Shown piece after piece: positions 23,639-35,779 of a stretch of DNA of 64,000 nt. The stretch lies in NCBI GenBank assembly GCA_973895155.1, contig OZ316892.1, forward strand, positions 20,832,001-20,896,000, written 5' to 3'. Position 1 is the stretch's first letter, and every line of letters starts with the position of its first letter. This stretch comes from Marsupella aquatica (lineage: Eukaryota > Marchantiophyta). The notes under the pieces are model-generated. The model searched no databases, was not told the origin of the DNA, and worked only from the letters and a program-made list of their open reading frames with translations. A program made the position numbers and the translations under genes.

Positions 23639-24679
23639 CTAAACAAAGTGCTCCTTACAATGTGTATTTGAGCACGTGCCCCTGTCTCCTTTACTATCTA
23701 CCCTAGTGTCACGGTTGCAAGTCCCTTTATCTTCAGGGAGCTGAAACTTGGTGGTGTTGTTCCTAATGGCTATAATCTCTCGCAAAAAGTGTCTGGGATT
23801 TTCTCTATGCGGACCTGAATAGTCCCTTCCTACAAATGCTTTAGCAAGTGACGTGACAAGTGTATCGTCAAGTTCTGCCTCAAGACGTAAACTACATATA
23901 CGATGCTTCACGTTCCAAGGAATCTCATTGCTATTGAGGTCCAACACACTATGCGTAAACTGTGACTTCCAAATTTTTGTTGCACATCTCTTACTAAGTT
24001 GATCATAAGTAATTTCATTTTTTACCTTGTCTCTCTTTATGTGCAATAGAGACCACAGTGGAGAGTTAAGAAGAAGATAACATCTAATGTCACTTGCATG
24101 GGATAGTTTCTCAAGACAAGGCCAAAGAATTGTTAGAAGAAAATTATCTCCACCATTGGCATGCGTGTAGGGCACTGGAAATAGTCCGGTCATGCTTGGG
24201 TTGGCAAATGCCTTAAGGGGGGAGTCATCCACGAGGAGGGTGTTGGTTTCATCATATAGATTTCCAAATCCACTCCATACCACCCGAAAATCCTTCAATA
24301 CTTAGCACATTTTCCTTTCCGTTTGTAATGTCACGCCTTTGAATGCCTGTGTCAAAGGCTTCCACTTGTGTGAATACAAACTTAAGTTTCAACCTCTCCT
24401 CAACAGTGAACATCATGTTCAGCATTTTCACTGTTCGATGTACCCCAGCACATGTCCAAATTGCAACGTCAAATTGGTCAAAAACCAACTTTAGAAACTC
24501 ATGGAGCCCTGGCCTTTCTGTGTACATGCGACTAATTCCATTTTTTCTATCCCAATGCACTCCACTTGGGATCACAACATTTCTGGATTTGCCCTTGCTT
24601 TGGAATTCAACTGAATCCCAAAGTATTTTGTTAAGATCCAAAATCAGCAATTTGCGCTTGATGGAACAAGGTCTTGGTT
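23639..24679 (-). pseudogene. FCP1/NIF-type HAD phosphatase-like gene fragment with frameshift
   Basis: After a good acceptor (TTGCAG, exon from 24679) the minus strand encodes KLLILDLNKILW, then RPGLHEFLKLVFDQFDVAIW, and after one extra base near 24298-24301, NTLLVDDSPLKAFANP and GLFPVPY. These are HAD motif I, the RPGL/WT region and motif IV of the FCP1 CTD-phosphatase fold. Motif I is DLNK rather than DxDx(T/V), so the second catalytic aspartate is missing, as in some plant FCP1-like proteins with DLNG. The one-base shift breaks the frame and suggests a pseudogene or a sequence error. The roughly 130-residue tail ends with FLREIIAIRNN, faintly like the RN-rich helix of KEN-type domains. 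Upstream exons were not resolved; the methyltransferase-like gene lies 50-250 bp upstream on the same strand. Confidence 0.72.
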
Positions 24680-24931
24680 CTGCAAGTGCAACAAATACCA
24701 ATCTTAGAGATAAAACCACATTTGAAGTTTGGATAGAGATCATCTCTGTCAATCCAACACAAGTGGCCAACCACAAAGAAAATATATCTGCATACTGATC
24801 AAATTCATTGAGAAACCGTAAAGAGGAGATGGATATTGATACTGATGCTCTAATTGTTAAACTTGAAGTATAATTATACAAACTATATTATATCAAATTG
24901 ATAAGGTCACATCGCTCAATCTAGACCTTGG

Positions 24932-26526
24932 CTAACAATGCGATCCATATTCATCAATCAAGATATCATCACCGAGTTCTTGTTGGATCTCATAATTGAC
25001 ATCGGAGGTACTCTCCTCTACCCAATAAGGTGCAGACCAAACCGGAGTTATCAATCCCAATTCTCCACTTCTATAAGTTGGATCTTTCTTGTGCTTTTTG
25101 TACGAGTCATTGTTCAAAATCGATTGAGCAGCATCCAACGCAACTTCAGTTCCTACATTGGGTCCACTTTTCCACACGTAACATTGACAATCATATTCAA
25201 GTGACTTATATCCAGTTGATCCTACTCTCTTCCCTTTCTTTTTTGAGAGTGGAAGGATAACAGGACTTCTTGACTGTGATCGAACAAACACCAATTTGTC
25301 ATTAGAAGCGGAAAAGAGTGTATTGGGACAAATTGAAGCACCTGCCTGGTTGTCAGCAGTCGTGGATGCACTTGCTTCATTCACGGGAATGTCAGCTATT
25401 TGGATGGGCTGTGGTCTCAATCCCAATGTGTCGAGTTCATTGGACTCACCATGCCTCTCCGCACCTTGATTGAGAAGGTTGTTTGAAGAAAGTTTTTCAA
25501 AAGTATCAACTTCCATCTCTTGTCCAGGCACTTGTGGATGGAGACCATCTCTATCCAAGTTATCATCATATTGGCCCTCGTTGGGGCCCATGGGGGCAGC
25601 ATCTGTAATTGGTGAACTACAAGGTGCAGATCCAACAATCATATCGTCGTCCACAAGGTCAATATTTTCACCCTCGCCAACTCGGTCATCCAAATTCTTC
25701 ACGTATGCCTCTGATGGCCCATCGTCTTTGACTGATTGGTCAGCTCCATCTTCTTGATCACCATCTGATTCATTTTCAATAGCAACAGCGGCAGAAGAGG
25801 GTTCCCAATGTCTAGAACTTCCACCGACATAGCGATCATAATGATCTTTGATGGTGGGAACCTTCTCACAAAGGAACGAAGCGTATGCTTCCACAAAATG
25901 TCTCTCATGTTGAGAGTCACAATAAACAAAACATTCACGTTGAGAAAAAAGGGATGCCTTCATCACTTGACCGCCAGAGAAAAAGTCAAGAATCAAATCC
26001 CCCAGCTCGGATAGTGTTTGGATGATCTTTTGGATCATCCGTGTGGGTTTGGTGTGAGGATTCACCCACCCACCCCGAGCGCCGACAGTCTCAAATCGAG
26101 GTGCCATGTGCAAAAGGATTGCCGCCTCTTTTGGGGTCATCATATTTTTTAGATCTTCATGCAATGACTCCTCGTCCGCGTCCTTGGCCTTTCCCTTTCC
26201 CTTGACCTTCTCAACCACGAAATCAGTATCCTTTTCACCGTACACCCATTTTGGCTTCATTTGGTTGGGCTTGAACACTTCATCCCAGCTGACATTCTCC
26301 TCGCGAGAAATTCCGGCAAAGATAACCTCTTCTATTCCTCCCTTCCAACATGAGTCTTGAGGGTGAGGTTGATCATCTCGGTAATAACTCCCATACTCAA
26401 TGTGAATACTTAGAGTTTTTGAATGTCCTAATTTATGAAGAGCGCTTAGGACATTCAGTACAAGATAACCCGGATGGACAGTTATCATCACAACAATGGT
26501 AGGATTCCGTGGTAGCTCTACTAAAG
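24932..26526 (-). pseudogene. beta-class DNA amino-methyltransferase-like protein, C-terminal part
   Basis: A 519-codon frame, extendable to a possible acceptor CTTTAG at about 26526, contains TKPTRMIQKIIQTLSELGD followed by LILDFFSGG and FVYCDSQHERHFVEAY at roughly residues 145-200. This is the order motif X, motif I (DPFxGSG-like) and motif II of beta-class N6-adenine/N4-cytosine methyltransferases. It is preceded by a probable target-recognition region with SREENVSWDEVFK. The N-terminal catalytic motif IV (DPPY type) is not found upstream, where a plus-strand transposon ORF begins, so the gene is probably truncated. Motif I is weakened (DFFSGG). The C-terminal 300 residues are acidic and serine-rich, ending with a short conserved-looking block (LGLITPVWSAPYWVEE). 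Function is inferred from motifs only. Confidence 0.6.
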
Positions 26527-26825
26527 TTAGGCCGTAGTGATGACCTTCGAGCAGTGAGTATTGTTAAGGCTCGTGGGCATCTGCAGGTAGATGAAGCTAC
26601 TCACGCTATAATAAATCATTCGGACATAGATGAATTTAAGCCCAATGTTAGTAAGACTAAGATCGGTACCTCACCCAATTTTGGTGATTGTCTTGATACC
26701 ACCAAAGATGGTGGAGTGTGATGCCTAGCCAGGAATCACTAGGCCAGTTAAGTGGGGAAACGGAGGTGTACCCTATAAACCCATTAGTATAGTAACAAAA
26801 ACAAGGAAAATATAAACAATTAAGG
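26527..26825. other. junction between the methyltransferase-like relic and the transposon ORF
   Basis: No gene is recognised. The minus strand carries GGTATCA near 26690-26700, resembling only the first eight bases of an initiator-Met primer-binding site, which is too weak to call. Confidence 0.35.
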
Positions 26826-29800
26826 GTGACTATGGAACCTGGGCTGTGGCCGGAGGTAAGGACGCCGGGGGAGAGAACACGATTAGGGTTAGGTTGTGCT
26901 AAGCATCGGCGGCTAGGGGTAACCAACGGGAGGAAAGACCAGAGGAGGAGAGGGGTAAGGACCGCTCGCGAGGAATGGTGGCTCATTTGCAAGCACGAAT
27001 TGAGCAGACGACTGCGGAAGGCCAACTACTGTCGGCTACTTAGGCAGGCACTCTGGGCGGGAGCAAATACCAATGATCGAGTCAAGGAGGGTATGAGCAA
27101 CGTCAATCAAGCGACACATTTTTGGGGATGCCTGTTTGAACGGGCAACTAAGTACATTAGGACTTACAAGGATGAAGAATCGAAGAGAGCAGCTCGAGAA
27201 CAGCAGGAGCTCGCTCGACTGTGGGAGCTGCAAAAGTCTGCCTTCTTAGGAGGAGAACTCATCAAGGCCGAGTTCTTGTGGACTCCTACTGCCAATCAGC
27301 TCGATGACCTTATGTTTTGCGAAGAAAGAATCGTCAGCATTCGGGAAGCCATCAACCGCTGCAACGACACACACTAGGAGTTGAAGGGTAGCACGGAGGG
27401 GTGGACAAAGGCAACTGTGCTAGGAGAAACATCCACAGCAGCCGAGATGAAGAGGAAAGGAAACAACAACGAAGAGGCCACCCCGACAAAAAGAACGAGG
27501 TCGGCGGCACCAAGGAAGCCAACAGAGCAGCAGAACGGGAGGTAGGGAGAAGCCAAAGAGGAGGAGGTCTATCCCATCAATGTCATGAATCCAACAAAGG
27601 ATGACATCTGGAAAGGCTAGGCGGCGACCCTACCAGAGGAAGTGCAATTATATTTTGCACGAGAGGAGGATGCATACTTTACGGTCATGCAAACCAAGAA
27701 GTACCAGGGCTTCATGGCCGGATCCGGCTTGGAAGCCTTTGTAAGATTACCATGGCTAAAGCCGGAGGTGCCGGACTCAGACTTATTAGAATTTGTGGGA
27801 TCATGGGAACCCGAGACCAATTCCACTAGGGTGTATGGGAAGGATTTCTATCTCACTCCCTGGATGATTGCCGAGGTGTTTGGCTTGCCGATGGGTAATA
27901 AGACCAAGGTTGATACCAGGAAGACCTTACCTGACAAGGGGTTCCTGTCGTTCCCAGGACCATCAACGAAGAATGGCTTCTTCCGGAACACCTGCACCAA
28001 CCCGCACATCGAAGAGATGATCGATTTCTTGCGGGTGACCATGCATTATAACTTGCCAAGGGCAGAGATCGGCAAGGCTCAGGTCTACCTGGAACAAAGG
28101 CCAGACCCAAGCCGGGATTACAACGGGTACCTCCTCAACCAACTGAAGAAGATCTTGAAGGAGGAATAGCAGGTGATTGGCATGGGAAGCATGTCCCGGC
28201 TTGGCTATCACATGCCGCTGTTGTGCCGGTATGCCAGAAGTCAAATCTTTGCCCCAGTACTTCCCCTATCGGCAAGGGCACCGGAGGAGGTTCTGGAGTA
28301 GAGGCCGGCAGCAAAAGAGCCCAACCAGCCTGCCAGTCCTACAATCGAGCAGATGTTTCGGCCAAGGAAAGAAGACTTGCCGATACAACAATCAGGCATG
28401 CATAATCTGCTAAAATTGCTGGAGAAGGAGAGAACGGCACCGGCAACGGCAACGGCACTAGTACAGGACACTGCCCCAGAGGCCGGCTTAAGCCGACTCA
28501 GGAGGGAAAACCCCTTTATCGGAGCCAAGGAGAGAAGGAGGTCGGAACACAAGTCGGGAGTTTGAATGTATGTGGGAGCTTCAAGCCCCGAATCGGAGGC
28601 AGAGTAGCCTAAGGCTCCTTTCCGCGGAAAGCAAAGGGAGAGGACAGCCTTAAAACCAGAGGAGGAACAAGAGCCCATGATCTGTGAGGCCATTTTCATA
28701 GTAGGACTAGGGGAACAGAGGGGAAAGCCGGGAGTCCAAGCAGTGGAGGAGGCGGTGGAGGACTACAGCAATGATAACTTCAGCTATGGGTCGGATCATC
28801 ATGTTCCAGGAGTAAGGACCTGTGGCCGATTTATCCCCACGCTTCCAAGAGTAGTTCGAGGGGACCCTACCCAGCAGAATAGCCCCGAGTCTCCCCACTA
28901 GAGGTTGCTCCCCCAAGCTTTGACGGCATAAAGCAGACGGCACAAGAATTTCAGGAGCGACTTAGGGAGGAAGAGAAAGCAACCCTGGCTAGGGAGAAAG
29001 ATTTACCAGGAGGAGATTGGCCGAAGGACATCAGGCGGCTTGCCGAAAAAAGAAGCAACCCTCTTGCCACCGTAGAAGAAATCCGCAAGGCGGCTTGGGA
29101 ACAGAGGCCAAGGTGGTTGATGCTGATGACTTCTACTTACTCCACCTATGCTAAAGATAGAGCCATGGAGTACGGGGAGATGTGTGGGGACCTGGCGCTC
29201 AACATCTTTGGGGAGGAGTTGGAGCAGGGACCTTTTTTTCAGAGGGAGATGTTGGAGAAGCACCGATTAGAAGAAGCGGTGGCTTTGGAGAGAAGCAAGA
29301 AGGACGAGGTCATCCGATGGCTTAGGGAGATGGAAGCCGAGGTGGAAGACCTGCAGGCGGCCAAGAAAGCCCAAGATGAGCTGCGGATTAAGCGGCATGA
29401 GCTAAACATTATGCAAGGACAATTGGATGCCGCTTAGTCTGGCAATCAAATTATCAAAGATAAACTGACTCGGACCCAAGGAGAGTTGGCCGGCGCGGTC
29501 AAGGACAGGGAAAAGTGGAAGTAGGAGCTGAGGGACGCAGAGGAGGCCCACATAGCCGCCAACAACCGGGCCATGGCAAAGACTCAGAGAAAGGAGAGGG
29601 CATTGAAAGGAGAGCTCGAGGATATCCGCGGAGCCCTTGAGCAGAAGGAAGCCGAGTTAGAGAAATCATATCAAGGGATTATTGCGCTGCAGCAGGAGCT
29701 TGCGTCCCTGACGGCCAGCTTCAAGGTCGACCTGCATGAGAAGGACAACCAGCTTGACCAGACTTATGCCAAAATGAATAAAATGGAGTCTGAGGTCGTA

Positions 29801-30538
29801 GCGGAGCTCGACAAGGAGCTAAGAGCAACCCAGGAGGAGAGGGCTACCTTAAAATTGGAATTGGAAGAAGCCAGAAAGGAGCTGCAGGAGGGACGGAAGG
29901 ACCTGGAGGAAGCCCAAGAGGAGTTGGAGGAAACCAACAGGAAGATGGAGAACTTACAACGGCGGGCCGACAACCAAACGGAGCGGCTGAAGAAATAGGC
30001 CGCAGTGTTTAAGTGCTTAGCTTCATCTGGTCCAACTCCAATTGTGGGAACTCCGTTACCAGGAGGGGTACTGGCCGAAAGACAAGCCGAGACACACGCC
30101 CCGGTGCCGGAGGTAGGTAGCAAGGGGAAGGGACCAGCTACCGAAACAGGGAAGAAAAAGAAGCGGAAACCTTCTGGGTCTGTGAGTTATACGACTTACC
30201 AAGCCATTGTGACCCAGGAGGTCAACCCGGCACCAACCTCCGGCATGATCATGGTAGTAGATCCACTTGTTGAAGAAGGTGGGGATGGCAAGGCCGAGGC
30301 TGGGATAGCTATTGATGAAGCCGAGGTACCGGATCCTCCACTAGAACATGCCGGGGAGGCCGAAGCCGTATCAAAGGCCGTGACCGATGCTGGGGCCGAA
30401 GCCGAGGGTGGACCCAGTCAAGCCGATGAAGAGTTGACTCGGTCCGGGGCAGGTAATCTGTCAGAGGTTGGACCGACGGCAGTGGCTGCGGGGGAAATGT
30501 TGGGGGCGTCCATTGAGGGTCTGCCACCGGTGTTGTGA
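26826..30538 (+). pseudogene. decayed transposon-type ORF (plant-transposon-protein-like domain plus long coiled coil)
   Basis: One reading frame runs from 26826 to about 28880, then continues after a single frameshift to 30538. It is interrupted by TAG at 27375, 27543, 27618, 28167, 28299, 28605, 28880, 29435, 29522 and 29996, and by TGA at 28563. Between stops the coding quality is high. The region 27642-28169 (FVRLPWLKPEVPDSDLLEFV, KDFYLTPWMIAEVFGLPMG) resembles the DNA/retroelement-associated proteins annotated as putative plant transposon protein. The segment 28920-29998 is a long E/K/L/Q-rich coiled coil, and 30005-30538 is a low-complexity acidic tail after a basic GKKKKRKPSGS. This layout is typical of the extra ORF of some plant retroelements. 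The element is inactive. LTRs were not identified. Confidence 0.75.
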
Positions 30539-32340
30539 CGGTGCAAGGGCGCCGTTCCTTTCAAGAAGGGCGGACGTGGAGGTAGGAGGCATGAGTGGGC
30601 AGCGTGGGCTCAGATCTCCAAGTTTAGGATTTGGATCAAGACCAGGAGACGGCCTTGACACTTAGATTAGTGGGATGGCGGATCCACTGGTAGGAGCAAC
30701 ACTTGTGCTCCTACCTCGCTGTACAGTTAGGTAGATTACAGGTAGGATAGATTAAGCTTACACAACGAAGTTCTGGATAGATCCGCTGCCAGGATAAATA
30801 CCTGGGCAGCGGGGAGTCCAGGGCCTCTTCTTTAACAAGTTTTTAGTTGCACCAGCAGGGCTGGGATCAAGTAATAAGAGAAGCTCTCGGTTAGTTATAC
30901 AGTGACCCTTGTGTATATTCATGTTTCCTCATGCCTAAGAACTGAATAGAGTTGGCCTCATGGCTTAGTTCGCAGAGCTTGTGTATGAGATGTACTGTTT
31001 GTATGGCAAGTGCATGGTATAACTCAGTCAAAAGGAGTCATTTTGCTATTTGTGTGTCGCATTAACTTGTGTGAAGAGAGCCCACATCAATGAAGGGAAA
31101 TAGCAAGGGAGTGAGAGTTGGATGTGTCGAGCTGAGAGAGGTCTTAGCGGCTTAACCAAGCCAATTGGGGATCATTTCGGCGGCGGAATCCAAACATACC
31201 TAATTAATGGAAGACCAGGAGAGGGATACAAGGGAAGGACTAGAATAGGTCGGCTAAGTATCTCATGACCAGATGAAGGATCTATCCAGTATATATGTGT
31301 AAAATGTTAATAGTAGTTGAAGGAGAGTTAGCAGCGTCCCATGCCGCTAAGCCACGGAAACGGCCTCGCCAAGGACAAAACCTGCAGGAATTGGCTTGAG
31401 CAAGGGGGTTTTCTTGGGTTTGGGGAGCCATGGGACGCACCGCATGGAGCAACAACATTTCAGAGACTTCAGCGTGCTATTTTGGACTTTTCTGGAGACC
31501 TCATCATGTCTTTGAAGTCTTTTTGTATTTCGGAGGAGTAATTAGAGTGCTATAGTATGTAGCAGACTGTTGTATTCCAGTGATGGTATGAAATCCACAC
31601 TGAACTGGATGTTGTTTCAAGCTCAAACTTTATACAGTAAAGTACTTGATCAATACAGTGTTGTTGTCTCAACACAAGCTTCTGTATATGTGTTGAGTCC
31701 TCAATTCTTGTCTATGGATGCGCCTCTGATCAATATGTTACTTCAGTTGTACCTTTCTGACACTTAAGTCTCTGGGCATGAAGACCACAACTGTTCAAGA
31801 GAAGCTTGGAAGTTCCTTCAATAGGTGGTCTAGATGATATATTTTAGTTGAGGAATATCTTGATTGACATGTGAGTAAACCTGTGTTCTTTGCACTAAAT
31901 CCTCGAGGAGACAAATGGGCACCAGAGGTTTTGTAACTTGGAAGGCAGCTATACAGTGGGAAGAAGTTGGCTGGAAGTGACAAGTGTGGATTGGTATATA
32001 CTTGCAAAAATCTTGAATGTACAAAAATAGCGCCCTGCAATTAGGTGTGTAATCCAAGGGATTATTGTGAGTTGATACTTTTGTAGAGTACACCTGACAA
32101 CAGAAAGTTTGAGACCACATATGGATGTCCCGTATTATTGTCATTCAAGTGTGACATAAATAGAGACTTAATAACTGTTTCTATCTGAACAATTGCTTTG
32201 TGCATGATTCAGATATGCTTACAGAAAGGTACAACCACACGCAAGGAAATCAAGGCACATCATGTCCACAAGGCCCTTGAAGAAATGAGAAGGAAAAATT
32301 CCTTAAGTGATGAAATGCAGATCCATTAACATGAAATATT
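30539..32340. other. probable 3' non-coding part of the decayed element and intergenic DNA
   Basis: The frame of the decayed ORF can be followed for about 120 more bases past the TGA at 30536. Beyond that no gene is seen. GGTAGGAGCAACAC at about 30690 faces GTGCTCCTACC and would form a hairpin. An LTR is expected nearby but could not be delimited. Confidence 0.35.
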
Positions 32341-33450
32341 ACAAACATGATTATCTTGTGAGCCGAGTGCCAAAAGTGGCACTCGGTCTACCATCTAGAG
32401 TATGTCACTCAGTCTCTACCATCTAGAGTATGTCATCTAGAGTGTCCCTTAGTCTAGACATGATGTAGTCCTGCCCGAAGTATCTTGAAGGTTTAGTCTG
32501 TGTTCAAAACGCAAAACACCAGTACAAATTGTATAAGTACCTGATTGCAAATTTACAAAGGCCCAACTACCTAAAAAAATAGAACGCATTCATACAAGCA
32601 GCTCAAAGAATTCTCATATAAGCATTGTCGCTAGTTATCTGGCCACATATATCTCCCAGACCCTTAATACACAAGGACACAGTCTAGTTTATACATTGGG
32701 AGAGTCCTTTGTGAAGTCCATGTAAAAGGATATAGGACATGGTCCTTTCTGCGGTTAAGGACTGTGTCATTAACTAAGGAACTAGTCCTTTACCATGACT
32801 TGCACCAAGGACATAGTCCTTGAATATGTCCTTAGTCAAGGATCTAGTCTTTGAATGTGTCCTTCACGAAGGACATAGTCCTTCACAAATCCTTTTTAGT
32901 CCTTTTGAAAGGACATGGTCCTTTCCATGGTCCTTTCCAATATGACTCTGTCCTTGTCCAAGGACACAGTCCTAGTCCTTGTAAAATGACCGAGTCCTAG
33001 ACATGCCATCAAACCAAAAGGAGTCGCTATGTAGAGGAGTCCTTACTAACAGCAAGGACACCTTGGACATGTCTTTACATAAGAACATAATCCTTACACA
33101 TGGACGCACTAAGGATGGGTTACGGGCAAAGCTCAATGACATTGTATTGCACTGCATGGTTAAGGTAGTGCATGGAAGTGTTGATGTAGATTGCAAGGAA
33201 AGTAGGAAGTTGGGCAATTCAGAAATTTACCTCAATAGACGATTCTCTCATGACCGCAAAGAATCTGTAATTGCTGCAAGTGTGTCTTTGTCCAATTTGA
33301 ACTTTCTGCTACCACCCTTCCGTCCTTGGGTATCACATGGGCTTAGCCCAAATCGAATGTGAATTACTGACTTTGCAAGACTAAAAGCTCATATGAAACT
33401 AAATAATGAGAACAACACAGTGAATTCAAATATTGGAGGTAGAGTTCCAC
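32341..33450. repeat. palindrome-rich flank of the DDE transposase gene (AGGAC/GTCCT motifs)
   Basis: Between about 32680 and 33060 the words AGGAC and GTCCT occur dozens of times, many paired as palindromes such as AAGGACATAGTCCTT (32807-32821, again near 32869) and AAAGGACATGGTCCTTT (near 32915). A separate palindrome, GAGTGCCAAAAGTGGCACTC-like, lies near 32360. Similar AGGAC/GTCCT words recur at 36320-36500 on the other side of the transposase gene, so they are probably the subterminal repeats of that transposon. The terminal inverted repeats were not resolved. A small open stretch on the minus strand near 33270-33340, starting PCDTQGRKGG, may be a further transposase exon. Confidence 0.65.
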
Positions 33451-33456
33451 ACTTAC

Positions 33457-35779
33457 AGCTACACCCTTTCCATGTCCTGAAGCATGGAAAAACCATTTCA
33501 TCCGTGCACCAAATCTCTTGTAATACCTTGAGACGTAGTAGAAAGGTCTAAAAGCCTTAAATTGTGAGGCAGCTCCATCGGACCAAACGCAATGCTGAGT
33601 GAATTCAATTCCCTCTTGCTTCATCCAATGGTAATGAGCATCCATGCAATGCTGCACAAACAAGGTGTCATGAGTATTATCATCACTGATATAGAAATGA
33701 TAGTCGGCGATGATATCTCTGTCACCAGCTTCACTCTGTGCCATACTCACTGTCCGTCCCACTGCAGCCTCCATAGATTGGTGCACATCTTCTTGATGTC
33801 TATAGGTCACATGGATCAACAAAGTAATCTGTTTGTTGTCCCAATGTTGCGATTGAATCTCATTTTGCATCTTGAAAGTGTAATTTTCAGAGAAGTCAAT
33901 TGAAGACACTATGGTTCCTCTTGGGAACGTCTTCAAACACAATCTAAACTGGTCACTTTGCCAGCAAGCTCTAAAATCATGAACAACAAATGACTTCATT
34001 CTGGCTTCGACCACGTTCCTGAAATCACTTACAGACGTAGTCTTATACACCATCCTCAAGCGTTTAGACTTTTTTTGTGAACTCTCATCACTTCCCTGCT
34101 TCTGTGCTTTCTTCATTTGTAAGTTGTCATCTAACTCCTGATATTCAAAACTCTGCCAACTAATAGTTAGTTGTTGTGTGGAATCCAACTCCCATGGACA
34201 CCAGTCCAGATTCAGCGTTCCACAATCTACAGAAACTCCCATAATACAGTCCTTCTTGTGCCATACCTGCCCCTCGGTTTTCTTACACAGCGCACCTTCC
34301 ATCCAACCTCGAACAGAGGTAATGTGTGTCCTTGAAGCTACACAAGAAACACCTAATGGAATGGCCACTGATTTACAAGTACAACACTGACAACTACACT
34401 GAGAGGGGTGATGAAACTTCCTGAATTTGTTTAGTGCCTCTTTCAGGAGGTCCATTTCAACTTGCTGCTTGCAGCAGCATACATTTCGATCCTTCATGGT
34501 TCGAATGTAAAACGGTTTCAGATAATTGAAGGACCGCAGGCCTATAGAAACAGCATTGTTCTCAGCCTTGCACCAATGTTGGAACTTGAAGAAAAATTCA
34601 ACCTGTAAGTAGACATCAACAGGGTGTTAATAGATTACCCAAATTCAGGCTCTCAAATTTGTATCGTTGGCTACAACTGAAGACGGGACTAAAGAATGCA
34701 GAAAATTTTAAGAACTCTCAAAGAAATTGAAGTAGCCAATGTGAGGATATCCTTCCTTTGTATCCTCAAGCCAATGTACTTTATGTTCCTCATGTTGATT
34801 TGGTCCAAGTCGCTTTCTAGCTATCTCTTTCTTGCCTGGTGAGATTCTAGTGTATGTGCTCCAAAATAGTTCAACAATCTTGCGCACCTTTGCACTAATC
34901 TTGTCACTCCTGGTTTTCCTTTCCCCCATTGGGTATTTTATACATTGGTTCTCATCTATCTGCTTCCGCATGTTTGATGCTTTTTGAATGTTGTGTCTCT
35001 TGATACCAAAAGCCTTAGCTAAAGAGGACTGATATCGCTTGCCAACCGTGGACTGTCCGACCATAGCTACCAACACTGAATGCTTTACAGCCAAGTGATC
35101 TTTCTTTTTACCCCACTTCACAATTTGCAAGGTCTGCCTAAGGTCAGTTATAGCAGCTCCTACAGATGCATCTAACTTAGGGGTCCCAAGAGCTGCAGGA
35201 TGATATTCTCTCAATGAAGAATGCAACCAAAATCGCTCTAGGACTACCTTCCTTGCGGATAAGTTGAAATCTCTCATTTTTTTGAATAAGACTGAAGTTA
35301 CCTCGGAGACCACTGAATCAACCACTCGTCTCGTTCTATTGGGCGTTTCCTCAGCAAGATGACTAGACAAACTTAAACTTCTCATCCTCCAAAGTCTCCA
35401 ATATGCAGCTCGTTTTCTAGCAGCATCTTTCTCCCTGAATTCTCTGGCCAAATGAGGGTCCTCTTGCATGCTTTGTAGACAGTGAGCTCCTTGACCTAAT
35501 CGCACACGCAGTACTTCGAGGGCGGCTTGCTTTTGCCCTATCCTAGAGCGCAAGCGTGACAATGTTTCTTTGCCTTCAGCACAATCATTCTCGATGTTGT
35601 GCAGCTTCAACACAGCTTGAGCGGTTGCCTCTCCATGTAAGCGAAGCGCCTCATTCCTAGCAGCAGTTAATAATACCTCACTTTGCTGTTGAGCATGAAG
35701 AAGCAATTGATCAGCTTGCTGCTGAGCATGAAGAAGCAACTGATCAGCTTGTTGCTTGGCATCAAAATCAGGCCCGTAC
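33457..35779 (-). CDS. DDE-type transposase-like protein, two-part gene
   Basis: The upstream exon region (about 35779-34708) has a glutamine-rich N-terminus containing two copies of LLLHAQQQADQ, a coiled coil, and a C-terminal block with RKTRSDKISAKVRKIVELFW and ISPGKKEIARKR. The downstream exon (34602 to 33457) begins after a good acceptor (TTACAG) and ends at a strong donor (GTAAGT). It contains a cysteine cluster (RNVCCCKQQ, CQCCTC), SSIDFSENYTF, and VWSDGAASQFKAF followed by WFFHASGHGKG. IDFxENY and SDGAASQxK are the conserved aspartate blocks of a DDE-like transposase family widespread in animals and scattered eukaryotes. The third acidic residue should lie in a later exon that I could not assign. 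The join between the two parts is not fully resolved. No frame-breaking stops are seen inside either part, so it may be fairly young. Confidence 0.7.

Noticed and set aside
26690-26705. Minus-strand primer-binding site upstream of the methyltransferase-like ORF
   Set aside because: Only about eight bases match (TGGTATCA) and no LTR end was found beside it.
26826-30538. TAG read as glutamine (stop-codon reassignment)
   Set aside because: The intact P450 gene in the same window ends in TAG, the frame also contains a TGA and a frameshift, and C-to-T change at methylated CAG explains the pattern more simply.
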